Below, in pieces: positions 39,101-42,787 of a DNA stretch of 64,000 nt; positions within the stretch are counted from its first letter, which is position 1; each line of letters starts with the position of its first letter. The notes below the pieces were generated by a model. The model had not been told where the DNA came from. It saw only the letters and a list, made by a program, of their open reading frames with translations, and did not search any database. Location: assembly GCF_021389935.1 (NCBI RefSeq), contig NZ_CP089979.1:2523001-2587000 (forward strand). The letters run 5' to 3'. Origin of the DNA: Fulvivirga ligni (lineage in GTDB: Bacteria > Bacteroidota > Bacteroidia > Cytophagales > Cyclobacteriaceae). The position numbers and the translations under genes are program-made.

Positions 39101-40415
39101 CCGCACGGGAGACCTTGCCCGTTGGCGTTCAGACGGTGTTCTGGAGTTTATGGGTCGTGTAGACGATCAGGTTAAAGTTCGAGGCTACCGTATAGAGCCA
39201 GGCGAGATAGAACACCAGCTACTGTTGCATCCATCTATAGACAGTGCAGTAGTTGTAGCACAGGGAGAGTCAGAGAAGTACCTTGTGGCTTACTATGTAT
39301 GCTCCTCAGATGTGTCCTCATCAGATCTTAGAGGTCATTTGCAATCTGTTTTACCTGATTATATGGTTCCTCCGCATTATGTACATTTATCACATTTGCC
39401 TCTTACTTCCAGCGGGAAGGTAAACAAAAGGGCGCTGCCTATCCCAGATCTTACAGAAGGATCAGACTATGAAGGTGCATCCACGGCCCTGGAGAGTCAG
39501 TTGGTAGAGGTTTGGTCAGAAGTATTAAAGTTACCCGCGGCAGATATCAGTGTTACCCGCAGTTTTTTCGAGCTGGGGGGTAACTCTATAAATGCAATGA
39601 AACTAATTTCTAAGATAAAAAATGTCCTCAAAGAGAATGTCGCTTTAAAAGATATATTTCATTATCAAACGATTAGAAGTTTGTCTGAAAATATCGAAAA
39701 TATTCAATCTGAAGAAAATTTGGTGATTAGATTAAATGAGATAAAACAAGAGCATCGTAGTGCATTTTTTGTGCCACCTATAGTTGGATCATCTACTATA
39801 TTTAAATCCTTGGCTCTCTTGCTTAATGAGCATTTCAACGCATATGGATTTCAATATAAAGGTTTTGATTATGATGAATCATTTAGCAGAAGTATCGAAG
39901 AGATGGCACAAACCTATGTAACCTTAATTGAAAAAGTCAAACCTGATAGAAATATTTCACTTATAGGGTATTCAATGGGAGCTATTGTGGCTTTTGAAAT
40001 GACCAAATTATTAGAAGATCTGGGATATAATGTAGTGTTAGTATTGCTAGATAGATATCCCTATCAGGAAATTGAACATGTTAGTGATCAGTCTCTTGAA
40101 AAGATAGTTAAAAATGAGTTGCGAGACTGGTTACATGATCTTGAAAATAGTCAGCTAGAAAGACTCGAAAATCTCATTAAGAATAACATCAGAATTCAGG
40201 ACGGGTATAGTGTGAGCGGCAAAATAAAAGGCAAAATAATCGCAGTGGAAGCAAAAGGGAATTCAAATCAGGGAAGAATGAGGGAATGGAGAGATTTATC
40301 TGAAGGGGGATTTGACCATCATTTTATTGATGCTGATCATTACAGTGTATTAAGAGAAGAAAATTTAATTAAAATCTCCAATTTAATTTTGAGGGAAATT
40401 TCCCAATACGCCTGA
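20988..40415 (+). CDS. Nonribosomal peptide synthetase, 6 modules plus terminal thioesterase
   Basis: 6475 residues. The layout is a TubC-type docking domain (1-55), six C-A-T modules, and a type I thioesterase (about 6245-6475). C domains start near residues 72, 1102, 2130, 3160, 4190 and 5222 and all carry HHI(I/V)SDG. T domains carry GGHS except the last, which has GGNS. Modules 1 and 4 share one A type, modules 3, 5 and 6 a second, and module 2 has a third. The parts from the end of the A domain through T and C are nearly identical in all modules, with a spacing of 3084-3096 bp. A1 and A4 have PNG in place of PKG in core motif A3. The start ATG overlaps the stop of the second synthetase by 4 bp. 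As the only protein in the locus with a TE, it should carry out the last elongations and release the product by hydrolysis or cyclization. Confidence 0.97.
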   Translation: MTIDEYITELRQRDIIVQVRDNQLEVKASKELLTPQVVGELREKKDEILDFFLKVNNRKISDPILPAAPQPYYALSAAQHRMYFLYAYERGAVAYNMPHIQRLGASLDADQLRYALKELVVRHEILRTSFEEYEDDVVQVIHSGLDFEIEEYSCTEEGVSTAVDNFIRPFKLEFSSFRAGLINVDNGDYILLMDMHHIISDGVSDGILLDDLVKLYRGESLSPVRLHYKDYSEWQQNESQQTLLSKQKSFWLNTYSDLVSPLELPLDYERPEEMNYDGGFQKYTLSKKLSSGLRLQSQETGHTLFMTFLSIFNIFLAKVCNQEDIVVGTPVAGRQHPDLEDVVGLFVNTLPLRNHATGTLSFQSFLKSVKSRVLQSFENQGYPYEELVDVLHIPRSVNRNPLFDVLFNYQNLEGHTVDFDGLDIIGQEASSHIISKFDLSLSVSDVGDCFQMEFEYKSSLFSPSTIDRFMGYLERIISSVLSEPGILLQDIDILSSREREELLDDFSGQEFSHPIDKTVLDFFKSQVSQTPDNIALIYEDIQLSYKELDDRTNQLANYLIERKGVNIEDVVGIYLRRSEEIVIAMLGILKSGGSYVPIDNEYTNERVNKIIKESGAGCIITDIEVEMLEGLDVIYIKEDPIISESPSTAPNVSISSSSLAYIIYTSGSTGVPNGVLISHNSLLDYSLTFKEYFSITAADRVIQQSSIAFDTIVEEVFPALLSGASIIVMPNGGRDIDYLKNSIQNHGANVLSTTPLVLSELNTSAAELQNLRLIISGGDVLIPTYIDRLMNFFPVYNTYGPSEATVCITYNRINKLSDTSLIGRPVYNHRVYIVDKYGKLCVRGSVGELCVSGPGLARGYLNNPSLTQDKFVDNPYGSVGDRMYRTGDLARWGSDGVLEFMGRVDDQVKVRGYRIEPGEIEHQLLLHPSIDSAVVVAQGESEKYLVAYYVCSSDVSSSDLRGHLQSVLPDYMVPPHYVHLSHLPLTSSGKVNKRALPIPDLTEGSDYEGASTALESQLVEVWSEVLKLPAADISVTRSFFELGGHSLRATVMVNKLAKVLEVSVPLQSVFRYQDIRSLSRYISGLGVTSYEPIPIASEKASYSLSPSQQRMYFLYEYDRSSVAYNMPRVLRLGSTINLDQLKLAIHGLVLRHEILRTSFEEDEEVVFQRVQSGEDFALETYRGKECEIDSIVSDFVRPFNLSESPFRAGLIILEEGGYILLMDMHHIVSDGVSDGILVDDFVQLYSGNDLPEVRLHYKDYAEWQQSDSQQSLLESQRTYWLEVYSDSVSPLELPLDYSRPEEMSYAGGLRSYRLSEDLSIGLRKLSEGSEATMFMTFLSLLNIFLSKLCNQSDIVVGTPVAGRHHADLEDVVGLFVNTLPLRHHVEGSGSFRSFLEHVKSVSLSGFAHQVYPYEELVDILHIPRSVNRNPLFDVMYSYHNQESSSDVQGDLDVSLYEGSSSRIISKFDLNFSIVDQGAQFEINLIYKTSLFSPSTIDRFMGYIDRIITTVIPNPDILLNDIDILSALERDKLLEDSRGEEVDYSSEKTVLDLFEEQVSLTPDHISLVYHDQELTYRELDARSNQLANYLIRRGITCGDIVCILSEPSFDFVIGILGILKCGAAFLSIAPDYPYERINYILKDSQYRLLLTQSKFSLKIPSLEKYINLDDPSSYDLSDDPSQMFPAAKDLAYVIYTSGSTGNPKGVMIEHSSLMNLCNWHNLHFNVSSSDRATKYAGIGFDASIWEIFPYLILGASIHIIDTSIKYDVHQLNNYFNANNITISFLPTQLCEQFLTLTNHSLRVLLTGGDKLRVVHKNDYKLYNNYGPTENTVVTTCFEIDDDSLALGNIPIGRPVYNHRVYIVDKYGKLCVRGSVGELCVSGPGLARGYLNNPSLTQDKFVDNPYGSVGDRMYRTGDLARWRSDGVLEFMGRVDDQVKVRGYRIEPGEIEHQLLLHPSIDSAVVVAQGESEKYLVAYYVCSSDVSSSDLRGHLQSVLPDYMVPPHYVHLSHLPLTSSGKVNKRALPIPDLTEGSDYEGASTALESQLVEVWSEVLKLPAADISVTRSFFELGGHSLRATVMVNKLAKVLEVSVPLQSVFRYQDIRSLSRYISGLGVTSYEPIPIASEKASYSLSPSQQRMYFLYEYDRSSVAYNMPRVLRLGSTINLDQLKLAIHGLVLRHEILRTSFEEDEEVVFQRVQSGEDFALETYRGKECEIDSIVSDFVRPFNLSESPFRAGLIILEEGGYILLMDMHHIVSDGVSDSILVDDFVQLYSGNDLPEVRLHYKDYAEWQQSDSQQSLLESQRTYWLEVYSDSVSPLELPLDYSRPEEMSYAGGLRSYRLSEDLSIGLRKLSEGSEATMFMTFLSLLNIFLSKLCNQSDIVVGTPVAGRHHADLEDVVGLFVNTLPLRHHVEGSGSFRSFLEHVKSVSLSGFAHQVYPYEELVDILHIPRSVNRNPLFDVMYSYHNQESSSDVQGDLDVSLYEGSSSRIISKFDLNFSIVDQGAQFEINLIYKTSLFSPSTIDRFMGYIDRIITTVIPNPDILLNDIDILSALERDKLLEDSRGEEVDYSSEKTVLDLFEEQVSLTPDHISLVYHDQELTYRELDARSNQLANYLIEVQGVSRGDIIGLMVDRCPELIIGMLGILKSGCTYLPVDISQPELRILNQLAESGSVLLLTGSTDTWSGSSIPLLNINDRSILNSSISAPCVRISVTDTVYIIYTSGSTGTPKGVMIGHEGIVNLIAHQKRYFGISDDERILQFSTIIFDASVEQIWLALLSGSSLVLIGKDDISESDRFKSYLITHGVTHLHATPSFLESIDIGEVPTLRRVVSGGEACKRDLYNRYKGRYLFYNKYGPTETTVTSIEYHATDSSSIRSELPIGKPIQNTQAYVLGLNLEVLPKGAIGELYLGGKGLAQGYLNNPSLTQDKFVDNPYGSVGDRMYRTGDLARWGSDGVLEFMGRVDDQVKVRGYRIEPGEIEHQLLLHPSIDSAVVVAQGESEKYLVAYYVCSSDVSSSDLRGHLQSVLPDYMVPPHYVHLSHLPLTSSGKVNKRALPIPDLTEGSDYEGASTALESQLVEVWSEVLKLPAADISVTRSFFELGGHSLRATVMVNKLAKVLEVSVPLQSVFRYQDIRSLSRYISGLGVTSYEPIPIASEKASYSLSPSQQRMYFLYEYDRSSVAYNMPRVLRLGSTINLDQLKLAIHGLVLRHEILRTSFEEDEEVVFQRVQSGEDFALETYRGKECEIDSIVSDFVRPFNLSESPFRAGLIILEEGGYILLMDMHHIVSDGVSDSILVDDFVQLYSGNDLPEVRLHYKDYAEWQQSDSQQSLLESQRTYWLEVYSDSVSPLELPLDYSRPEEMSYAGGLRSYILSEDLSIGLRKLSEGSEATMFMTFLSLLNIFLSKLCNQSDIVVGTPVAGRHHADLEDVVGLFVNTLPLRHHVEGSGSFRSFLEHVKSVSLSGFAHQVYPYEELVDILHIPRSVNRNPLFDVMYSYHNQESSSDVQGDLDVSLYEGSSSHIISKFDLSLSVSDVGDCFQMEFEYKSSLFSPSTIDRFMGYLERIISSVLSEPGILLQDIDILSSREREELLDDFSGQEFSHPIDKTVLDFFKSQVSQTPDNIALIYEDIQLSYKELDDRTNQLANYLIERKGVNIEDVVGIYLRRSEEIVIAMLGILKSGGSYVPIDNEYTNERVNKIIKESGAGCIITDIEVEMLEGLDVIYIKEDPIISESPSTAPNVSISSSSLAYIIYTSGSTGVPNGVLISHNSLLDYSLTFKEYFSITAADRVIQQSSIAFDTIVEEVFPALLSGASIIVMPNGGRDIDYLKNSIQNHGANVLSTTPLVLSELNTSAAELQNLRLIISGGDVLIPTYIDRLMNFFPVYNTYGPSEATVCITYNRINKLSDTSLIGRPVYNHRVYIVDKYGKLCVRGSVGELCVSGPGLARGYLNNPSLTQDKFVDNPYGSVGDRMYRTGDLARWGSDGVLEFMGRVDDQVKVRGYRIEPGEIEHQLLLHPSIDSAVVVAQGESEKYLVAYYVCSSDVSSSDLRGHLQSVLPDYMVPPHYVHLSHLPLTSSGKVNKRALPIPDLTEGSDYEGASTALESQLVEVWSEVLKLPAADISVTRSFFELGGHSLRATVMVNKLAKVLEVSVPLQSVFRYQDIRSLGRYISGLGVTSYEPIPIASEKASYSLSPSQQRMYFLYEYDRSSVAYNMPRVLRLGSTINLDQLKLAIHGLVLRHEILRTSFEEDEEVVFQRVQSGEDFALETYKGKECEIDSIVSDFVRPFNLSESPFRAGLIILEEGGYILLMDMHHIVSDGVSDGILVDDFVQLYSGNDLPEVRLHYKDYAEWQQSDSQQSLLESQRTYWLEVYSDSVSPLELPLDYSRPEEMSYAGGLRSYRLSEDLSIGLRKLSEGSEATMFMTFLSLLNIFLSKLCNQSDIVVGTPVAGRHHADLEDVVGLFVNTLPLRHHVEGSGSFRSFLEHVKSVSLSGFAHQVYPYEELVDILHIPRSVNRNPLFDVMYSYHNQESSSDVQGDLDVSLYEGSSSRIISKFDLNFSIVDQGAQFEINLIYKTSLFSPSTIDRFMGYIDRIITTVIPNPDILLNDIDILSALERDKLLEDSRGEEVDYSSEKTVLDLFEEQVSLTPDHISLVYHDQELTYRELDARSNQLANYLIEVQGVSRGDIIGLMVDRCPELIIGMLGILKSGCTYLPVDISQPELRILNQLAESGSVLLLTDSTGTWSGSSIPLLNINDRSILNSSVNAPCVRISVTDTVYIIYTSGSTGTPKGVMIGHEGIVNLIAHQQKYFGISDDERILQFSTIIFDASVEQIWLALLSGSSLVLIGKDDISESDRFKSYLITHGVTHLHATPSFLESIDIGEVPTLRRVVSGGEACKRDLYNRYKGRYLFYNEYGPTETTVTSIEYHATDSSSIRSELPIGKPIQNTQAYVLGLNLEVLPKGAIGELYLGGKGLAQGYLNNPSLTQDKFVDNPYGSVGDRMYRTGDLARWRSDGVLEFMGRVDDQVKVRGYRIEPGEIEHQLLLHPSIDSAVVVAQGESEKYLVAYYVCSSDVSSSDLRGHLQSVLPDYMVPPHYVHLSHLPLTSSGKVNKRALPIPDLTEGSDYEGASTALESQLVEVWSEVLKLPAADISVTRSFFELGGHSLRATVMVNKLAKVLEVSVPLQSVFRYQDIRSLGRYISGLGVTSYEPIPIASEKASYSLSPSQQRMYFLYEYDRSSVAYNMPRVLRLGSTINLDQLKLAIHGLVLRHEILRTSFEEDEEVVFQRVQSGEDFALETYKGKECEIDSIVSDFVRPFNLSESPFRAGLIILEEGGYILLMDMHHIVSDGVSDGILVDDFVQLYSGNDLPEVRLHYKDYAEWQQSDSQQSLLESQRTYWLEVYSDSVSPLELPLDYSRPEEMSYAGGLRSYILSEDLSIGLRKLSEGSEATMFMTFLSLLNIFLSKLCNQSDIVVGTPVAGRHHADLEDVVGLFVNTLPLRHHVEGSGSFRSFLEHVKSVSLSGFAHQVYPYEELVDILHIPRSVNRNPLFDVMYSYHNQESSSDVQGDLDVSLYEGSSSRIISKFDLNFSIVDQGAQFEINLIYKTSLFSPSTIDRFMGYIDRIITTVIPNPDILLSDIDILSALERDKLLEDSRGEEVDYSSEKTVLDLFEEQVSLTPDHISLVYHDQELTYRELDARSNQLANYLIEVQGVSRGDIIGLMVDRCPELIIGMLGILKSGCTYLPVDISQPELRILNQLAESGSVLLLTDSTGTWSGSSIPLLNINDRSILNSSVNAPCVRISVTDTVYIIYTSGSTGTPKGVMIGHEGIVNLIAHQQKYFGISDDERILQFSTIIFDASVEQIWLALLSGSSLVLIGKDDISESDRFKSYLITHGVTHLHATPSFLESIDIGEVPTLRRVVSGGEACKRDLYNRYKGRYLFYNEYGPTETTVTSIEYHATDSSSIRSELPIGKPIQNTQAYVLGLNLEVLPKGAIGELYLGGKGLAQGYLNNPSLTQDKFVDNPYGSVGDRMYRTGDLARWRSDGVLEFMGRVDDQVKVRGYRIEPGEIEHQLLLHPSIDSAVVVAQGESEKYLVAYYVCSSDVSSSDLRGHLQSVLPDYMVPPHYVHLSHLPLTSSGKVNKRALPIPDLTEGSDYEGASTALESQLVEVWSEVLKLPAADISVTRSFFELGGNSINAMKLISKIKNVLKENVALKDIFHYQTIRSLSENIENIQSEENLVIRLNEIKQEHRSAFFVPPIVGSSTIFKSLALLLNEHFNAYGFQYKGFDYDESFSRSIEEMAQTYVTLIEKVKPDRNISLIGYSMGAIVAFEMTKLLEDLGYNVVLVLLDRYPYQEIEHVSDQSLEKIVKNELRDWLHDLENSQLERLENLIKNNIRIQDGYSVSGKIKGKIIAVEAKGNSNQGRMREWRDLSEGGFDHHFIDADHYSVLREENLIKISNLILREISQYA
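22536..23978 (+). other. A domain, NRPS3 module 1, basic/Lys-like code
   Basis: The code reads D-T-E-S-I-G-T-V-C-K (AFDTIVEEVF, VLSTTPL, LIISGGD, YNTYGPSEATVC). The Glu at 239 and the overall pattern resemble codes for basic amino acids such as Lys, but this is from memory and weak. Core motif A3 has Asn (codon 23004-23006) where Lys is nearly invariant. Confidence 0.6.
25626..27062 (+). other. A domain, NRPS3 module 2, Leu predicted
   Basis: The code reads D-A-W-F-L-G-N-V-V-K (GFDASIWEIF, SFLPTQL, VLLTGGD, YNNYGPTENTVV). This is exactly the established Leu code found in lipopeptide synthetases, which also supports the by-eye alignment used for the other domains. The divergent core begins at about 25756 and ends before 26540, inside a frame shared with the neighbouring modules. 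Confidence 0.88.
28710..30158 (+). other. A domain, NRPS3 module 3, code with Lys at position 322
   Basis: The code reads D-A-E-H-V-G-K-V-T-K (IFDASVEQIW, HLHATPS, RVVSGGE, YNKYGPTETTVT). I do not recognise it. It differs from the otherwise almost identical modules 5 and 6 at the specificity position 322, where this copy has Lys (codon 29550-29552) and the others have Glu. Confidence 0.65.
31806..33248 (+). other. A domain, NRPS3 module 4, copy of module 1 A domain
   Basis: This domain is essentially identical to that of module 1, including the D-T-E-S-I-G-T-V-C-K code and the PNG variant of motif A3 (Asn codon 32274-32276). The identity extends upstream into the last part of the C domain (from about 31551), which marks the size of the copied block. 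Confidence 0.65.
34896..36344 (+). other. A domain, NRPS3 module 5, code with Glu at position 322
   Basis: The code reads D-A-E-H-V-G-E-V-T-K. The domain is nearly identical to that of module 3 except for scattered changes, one of which alters the specificity residue 322 to Glu (codon 35736-35738). It is the same as module 6. Confidence 0.65.
37992..39440 (+). other. A domain, NRPS3 module 6, code with Glu at position 322
   Basis: The code reads D-A-E-H-V-G-E-V-T-K with the Glu codon at 38832-38834. It is a near-perfect copy of the module 5 domain at an offset of 3096 bp, so the last two residues of the product should be the same. Confidence 0.65.
39720..40412 (+). other. Type I thioesterase domain of NRPS3
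   Basis: An alpha/beta-hydrolase thioesterase of about 230 residues closes the protein. The nucleophile is Ser 6329 in GYSMGA (codon 39972-39974), where GYSFGG is more usual. A likely acid is the Asp in VLLDRYP and the base is His in DADHYSVL. It should release the finished chain from the GGNS-type last T domain. Whether it cyclizes cannot be told from the sequence. Confidence 0.85.
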
Positions 40416-40477
40416 ATGATATAAAATGAAATATAAGGTAAAGTGTGAAACTAGGCTAATCATTTAAAAGGAAATCC

Positions 40478-41269
40478 ATGGATGATAAAATCATAGGAAT
40501 TGTAGGGGGTATGGGACCCCAGGCAGGAGCAGCATTATTCAATGAAATATTAGCTAATACTACCGTAAAAGAGGACCAACAACATTTATCTGTAATACTA
40601 ATGTCCTTTCCAAAAGATATTACTGATCGTACAGCATTTCTGGAAGGAAAAGAAAAGGTTAATCCTGCCAAAAGCATAGTCGAGGTTATTTCTAAACTTG
40701 AGTACGCCGGGGCGAAAATAATAGGATTGGCATGCAATACGTCTTATTCTCCAGAAATATATGATGTTATTATAAAAGAACTTAAACAAATAAATAGTGA
40801 AGTTCAGTTATTAAATATGCCTATAGAAACGTGTAAATACATTAGAGATAATTATAAGCAGGTACGGAGAATAGGACTGATGACTACCAATGGAACATAC
40901 AAAACGGGATTATATAAGAATATCTTGGAAGATATGGGTTATGAGATTGTTATTCCAGACTTACAATTTCAGGAGAATTTCATTCATAAGATGATTTATG
41001 ATCGCAATTTTGGGATTAAGTCAAATACTAATAGCATATCCAAAGAGGCGCTGTCTTTATTAGATCGGGCTTTGGGTTTTTTCTCTGAAAGAAAAGCTGA
41101 TGCGATTATTCTTGGTTGTACCGAATTATCCTTAATCTTAAAGAAAGAAATGGTTGAAAATATGCTAATAATAGATTCAACACAAGTTTTTGCAAAAGCC
41201 TTAATCAGAGCAGGCAGAACCCATGAAATAAAATGCAATTCTACAATATTATTAAAACAGGAATTTTAA
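40478..41269 (+). CDS. Asp/Glu-family amino-acid racemase
   Basis: 263 residues, the usual size of the cofactor-independent aspartate/glutamate racemase family. The N-terminus has GIVGGMGPQAG, and the two catalytic cysteines are Cys86 in ACNTS and Cys214 in GCTEL. It lies 62 bp after the last synthetase and 21 bp before a type II thioesterase on the same strand, so it is very likely cotranscribed with the peptide locus. Since none of the synthetases in the window has an epimerization domain, an obvious role is to supply a free D-amino acid (D-Asp or D-Glu by family, other substrates possible) for direct activation. Family assignment is firm; substrate and link to the product are inferred. Confidence 0.9.
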   Translation: MDDKIIGIVGGMGPQAGAALFNEILANTTVKEDQQHLSVILMSFPKDITDRTAFLEGKEKVNPAKSIVEVISKLEYAGAKIIGLACNTSYSPEIYDVIIKELKQINSEVQLLNMPIETCKYIRDNYKQVRRIGLMTTNGTYKTGLYKNILEDMGYEIVIPDLQFQENFIHKMIYDRNFGIKSNTNSISKEALSLLDRALGFFSERKADAIILGCTELSLILKKEMVENMLIIDSTQVFAKALIRAGRTHEIKCNSTILLKQEF

Positions 41270-41290
41270 AATAAAAAGAATAATGAAATT

Positions 41291-42007
41291 ATGAGTCATT
41301 TAAAATTATTTGCTTTTCCCTATGCTGGGGGTTCGTCAGGTGTTTACGATAGTTTAAAACCACTTTTGCTAGAGCAGATAGACTTTATTCCTGTAGAGCT
41401 GGCTGGGAGGGGAAAGAGGATGGGCGAAAAGCCATACGAGAATTTGGACGTTGCAATTGATGATCTCTGTAAAATTGTTATTCCTCAAATAGGTTACAGT
41501 CAATTCGCTTTCTTAGGACATAGTATGGGGGCCTTACTTTCACATGCATTAGCTAAAAGACTTGAAGATGAGTCGGTAATATCCCCGAATCACATTTTTT
41601 TTTCCGGTCGAGGGGCTATACAGGTGAAAAGGAAAAAGGATAAAATATATCATCAAATGAATGATAAACAGTTTAAAGAAGAATTACATTTGCTTGGTGG
41701 TACACCTCGAGAATTCTTTCAATACCCAGAATTAATGGAACTATTTCTGCCATTGTTGAGAAATGACTTTCGAATTTCAGAGACTACAATTAAATATGAG
41801 GACTTTAAAAAAATGAATTTTGATATAACTGTATTTACAGGAACTCAAGATGATATAACGGAAGAACAGATTAATGGCTGGAATGATTACACTACAGGTA
41901 GTTGTAATATTCACACTTTTAAAGGTGGGCACTTCTTCATTAATAATGAAATGCATTCCATTGCTCAAATCATTAATGATACCGTTGCCCAATGTATCGC
42001 TAAATAA
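41291..42007 (+). CDS. Type II thioesterase of the NRPS locus
   Basis: 238 residues, the normal length for GrsT/SrfD-type external thioesterases. The start has the family hallmark FAFPYAGGSSGVY. Catalytic residues are Ser in GHSMGA, Asp in the GTQDD region and His in GGHFF. Such enzymes hydrolyse wrongly primed or stalled acyl groups from T domains. It is the last gene of the run of five same-strand genes that starts at the left edge, followed by an apparent boundary with a hairpin terminator. Confidence 0.94.
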   Translation: MSHLKLFAFPYAGGSSGVYDSLKPLLLEQIDFIPVELAGRGKRMGEKPYENLDVAIDDLCKIVIPQIGYSQFAFLGHSMGALLSHALAKRLEDESVISPNHIFFSGRGAIQVKRKKDKIYHQMNDKQFKEELHLLGGTPREFFQYPELMELFLPLLRNDFRISETTIKYEDFKKMNFDITVFTGTQDDITEEQINGWNDYTTGSCNIHTFKGGHFFINNEMHSIAQIINDTVAQCIAK

Positions 42008-42118
42008 TTAAAATTTCAATATGAGAATTCATTTTAAATCTCATTAGAACAGAAATTATTTATGAATTCGCAATAACGCACTTTGTAGAAGGATGACCTA
42101 TTGTTGTATCCTTTAAAA

Positions 42119-42146
42119 GCAGGGTTCGATTCCCCTACGGACTACA
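42119..42146 (+). other. tRNA/tmRNA 3'-end-like fragment
   Basis: The bases gcagggttcgattcccc followed by tacggactaca look like a T-loop (GGTTCGATTCC) and the 3' strand of an acceptor stem. Only three T-stem pairs are perfect, and no matching 5' acceptor strand, D arm or anticodon arm can be drawn upstream. It would therefore be a remnant, of the kind left at attachment sites when an element integrates into a tRNA 3' end. Chance resemblance is possible. Confidence 0.35.
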
Positions 42147-42150
42147 GCAG

Positions 42151-42183
42151 AAGCCGATCACTGAAAAGTGATCGGCTTTTTTG
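42151..42183 (+). terminator. Rho-independent terminator
   Basis: A perfect 11-bp stem (agccgatcact / agtgatcggct) with a gaaa loop is followed by six T. It directly follows the tRNA-like fragment and would end transcription coming from the peptide locus. Confidence 0.85.
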
Positions 42184-42257
42184 TTTTATTTACATTTCAA
42201 AGGCACTTTTGCATGATGATAAAGAATCCTATTCTTTATGCTAAACCTTAACCAAAT

Positions 42258-42734
42258 ATGAAAAGATCACAGCTTATAACCCCTGAGGGATTAGAGAAGC
42301 TAAAGGCTGAGTTAGATCATCTTTGGCGTGTAGAGCGACCTGAAACAACCAGAAAGGTTTCCTGGGCTGCCAGTCTTGGTGATAGATCTGAAAATGCTGA
42401 CTATCATTATAATAAAAAACGACTTCGTGAGATAGACAGGCGAGTGCTTTATCTTCGAAAATGCATAGATGACTTTAAGGTAATACGTTATGACCCCCAC
42501 CAGGATGGCAAAGTGATGTTTGGTGCCTGGGTGGAAATTGAGAGTGATAAAGGTTTGAAAAAGCGCCTTCGTATAGTGGGATATGAAGAGCTCATTGGTA
42601 ATAAAGATTATATATCTATGGATTCGCCAATGGCGCAGGCCCTTCTCAATAAAGAAGTTGGAGATGAGGTAGTGGTGCAAACCACAGTAAGCAAGTTTGT
42701 ATGGCGAATTAATAAAATTGAATACCTGAAATAG
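42258..42734 (+). CDS. greB: Transcription elongation factor GreB
   Basis: 158 residues, the standard Gre factor length. The N-terminal coiled-coil contains the DRSENADYHYNKKRLREIDRR stretch, which includes the acidic tip that rescues backtracked RNA polymerase, and the C-terminal FKBP-like domain starts near residue 85. The Y-x-Y-x-K-K-R form favours GreB over GreA. It has its own terminator downstream and is a housekeeping gene bordering the biosynthetic locus. Confidence 0.93.
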   Translation: MKRSQLITPEGLEKLKAELDHLWRVERPETTRKVSWAASLGDRSENADYHYNKKRLREIDRRVLYLRKCIDDFKVIRYDPHQDGKVMFGAWVEIESDKGLKKRLRIVGYEELIGNKDYISMDSPMAQALLNKEVGDEVVVQTTVSKFVWRINKIEYLK

Positions 42735-42759
42735 CAAGATTTCAATTGAATATATGGGA

Positions 42760-42787
42760 AGGCAACCTCTAGAGGTTGCCTTTTTTT
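42760..42787 (+). terminator. Rho-independent terminator after greB
   Basis: The stem aggcaacctc / gaggttgcct with a very short loop is followed by a run of seven T, 25 bp after the greB stop. Confidence 0.85.

Larger units (their letters stand above)
22260..39574 (+). repeat. Mosaic tandem module repeats in NRPS3
   Basis: The rejoining landmark ggctacctaaacaaccc lies at 23562, 26646, 29742, 32832, 35928 and 39024, giving periods of 3084, 3096, 3090, 3096 and 3096 bp. Downstream of it, the A-domain end, T, C and start of the next A domain are nearly base-identical in all units. Upstream of it the A cores belong to three types. The shared frame ends abruptly inside the last T domain at about 39574. 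Confidence 0.9.

Noticed and set aside
1-42007. MbtH-like protein, transporter or polyketide synthase domain in the peptide locus
   Set aside because: None is present in this window; they may lie to the left of base 1.
42060-42146. A complete tRNA gene at the edge of the peptide locus
   Set aside because: No anticodon arm, D arm or 5' acceptor strand pairs with the T-loop-like end; a forced fold has several mismatches, so only a fragment is reported.
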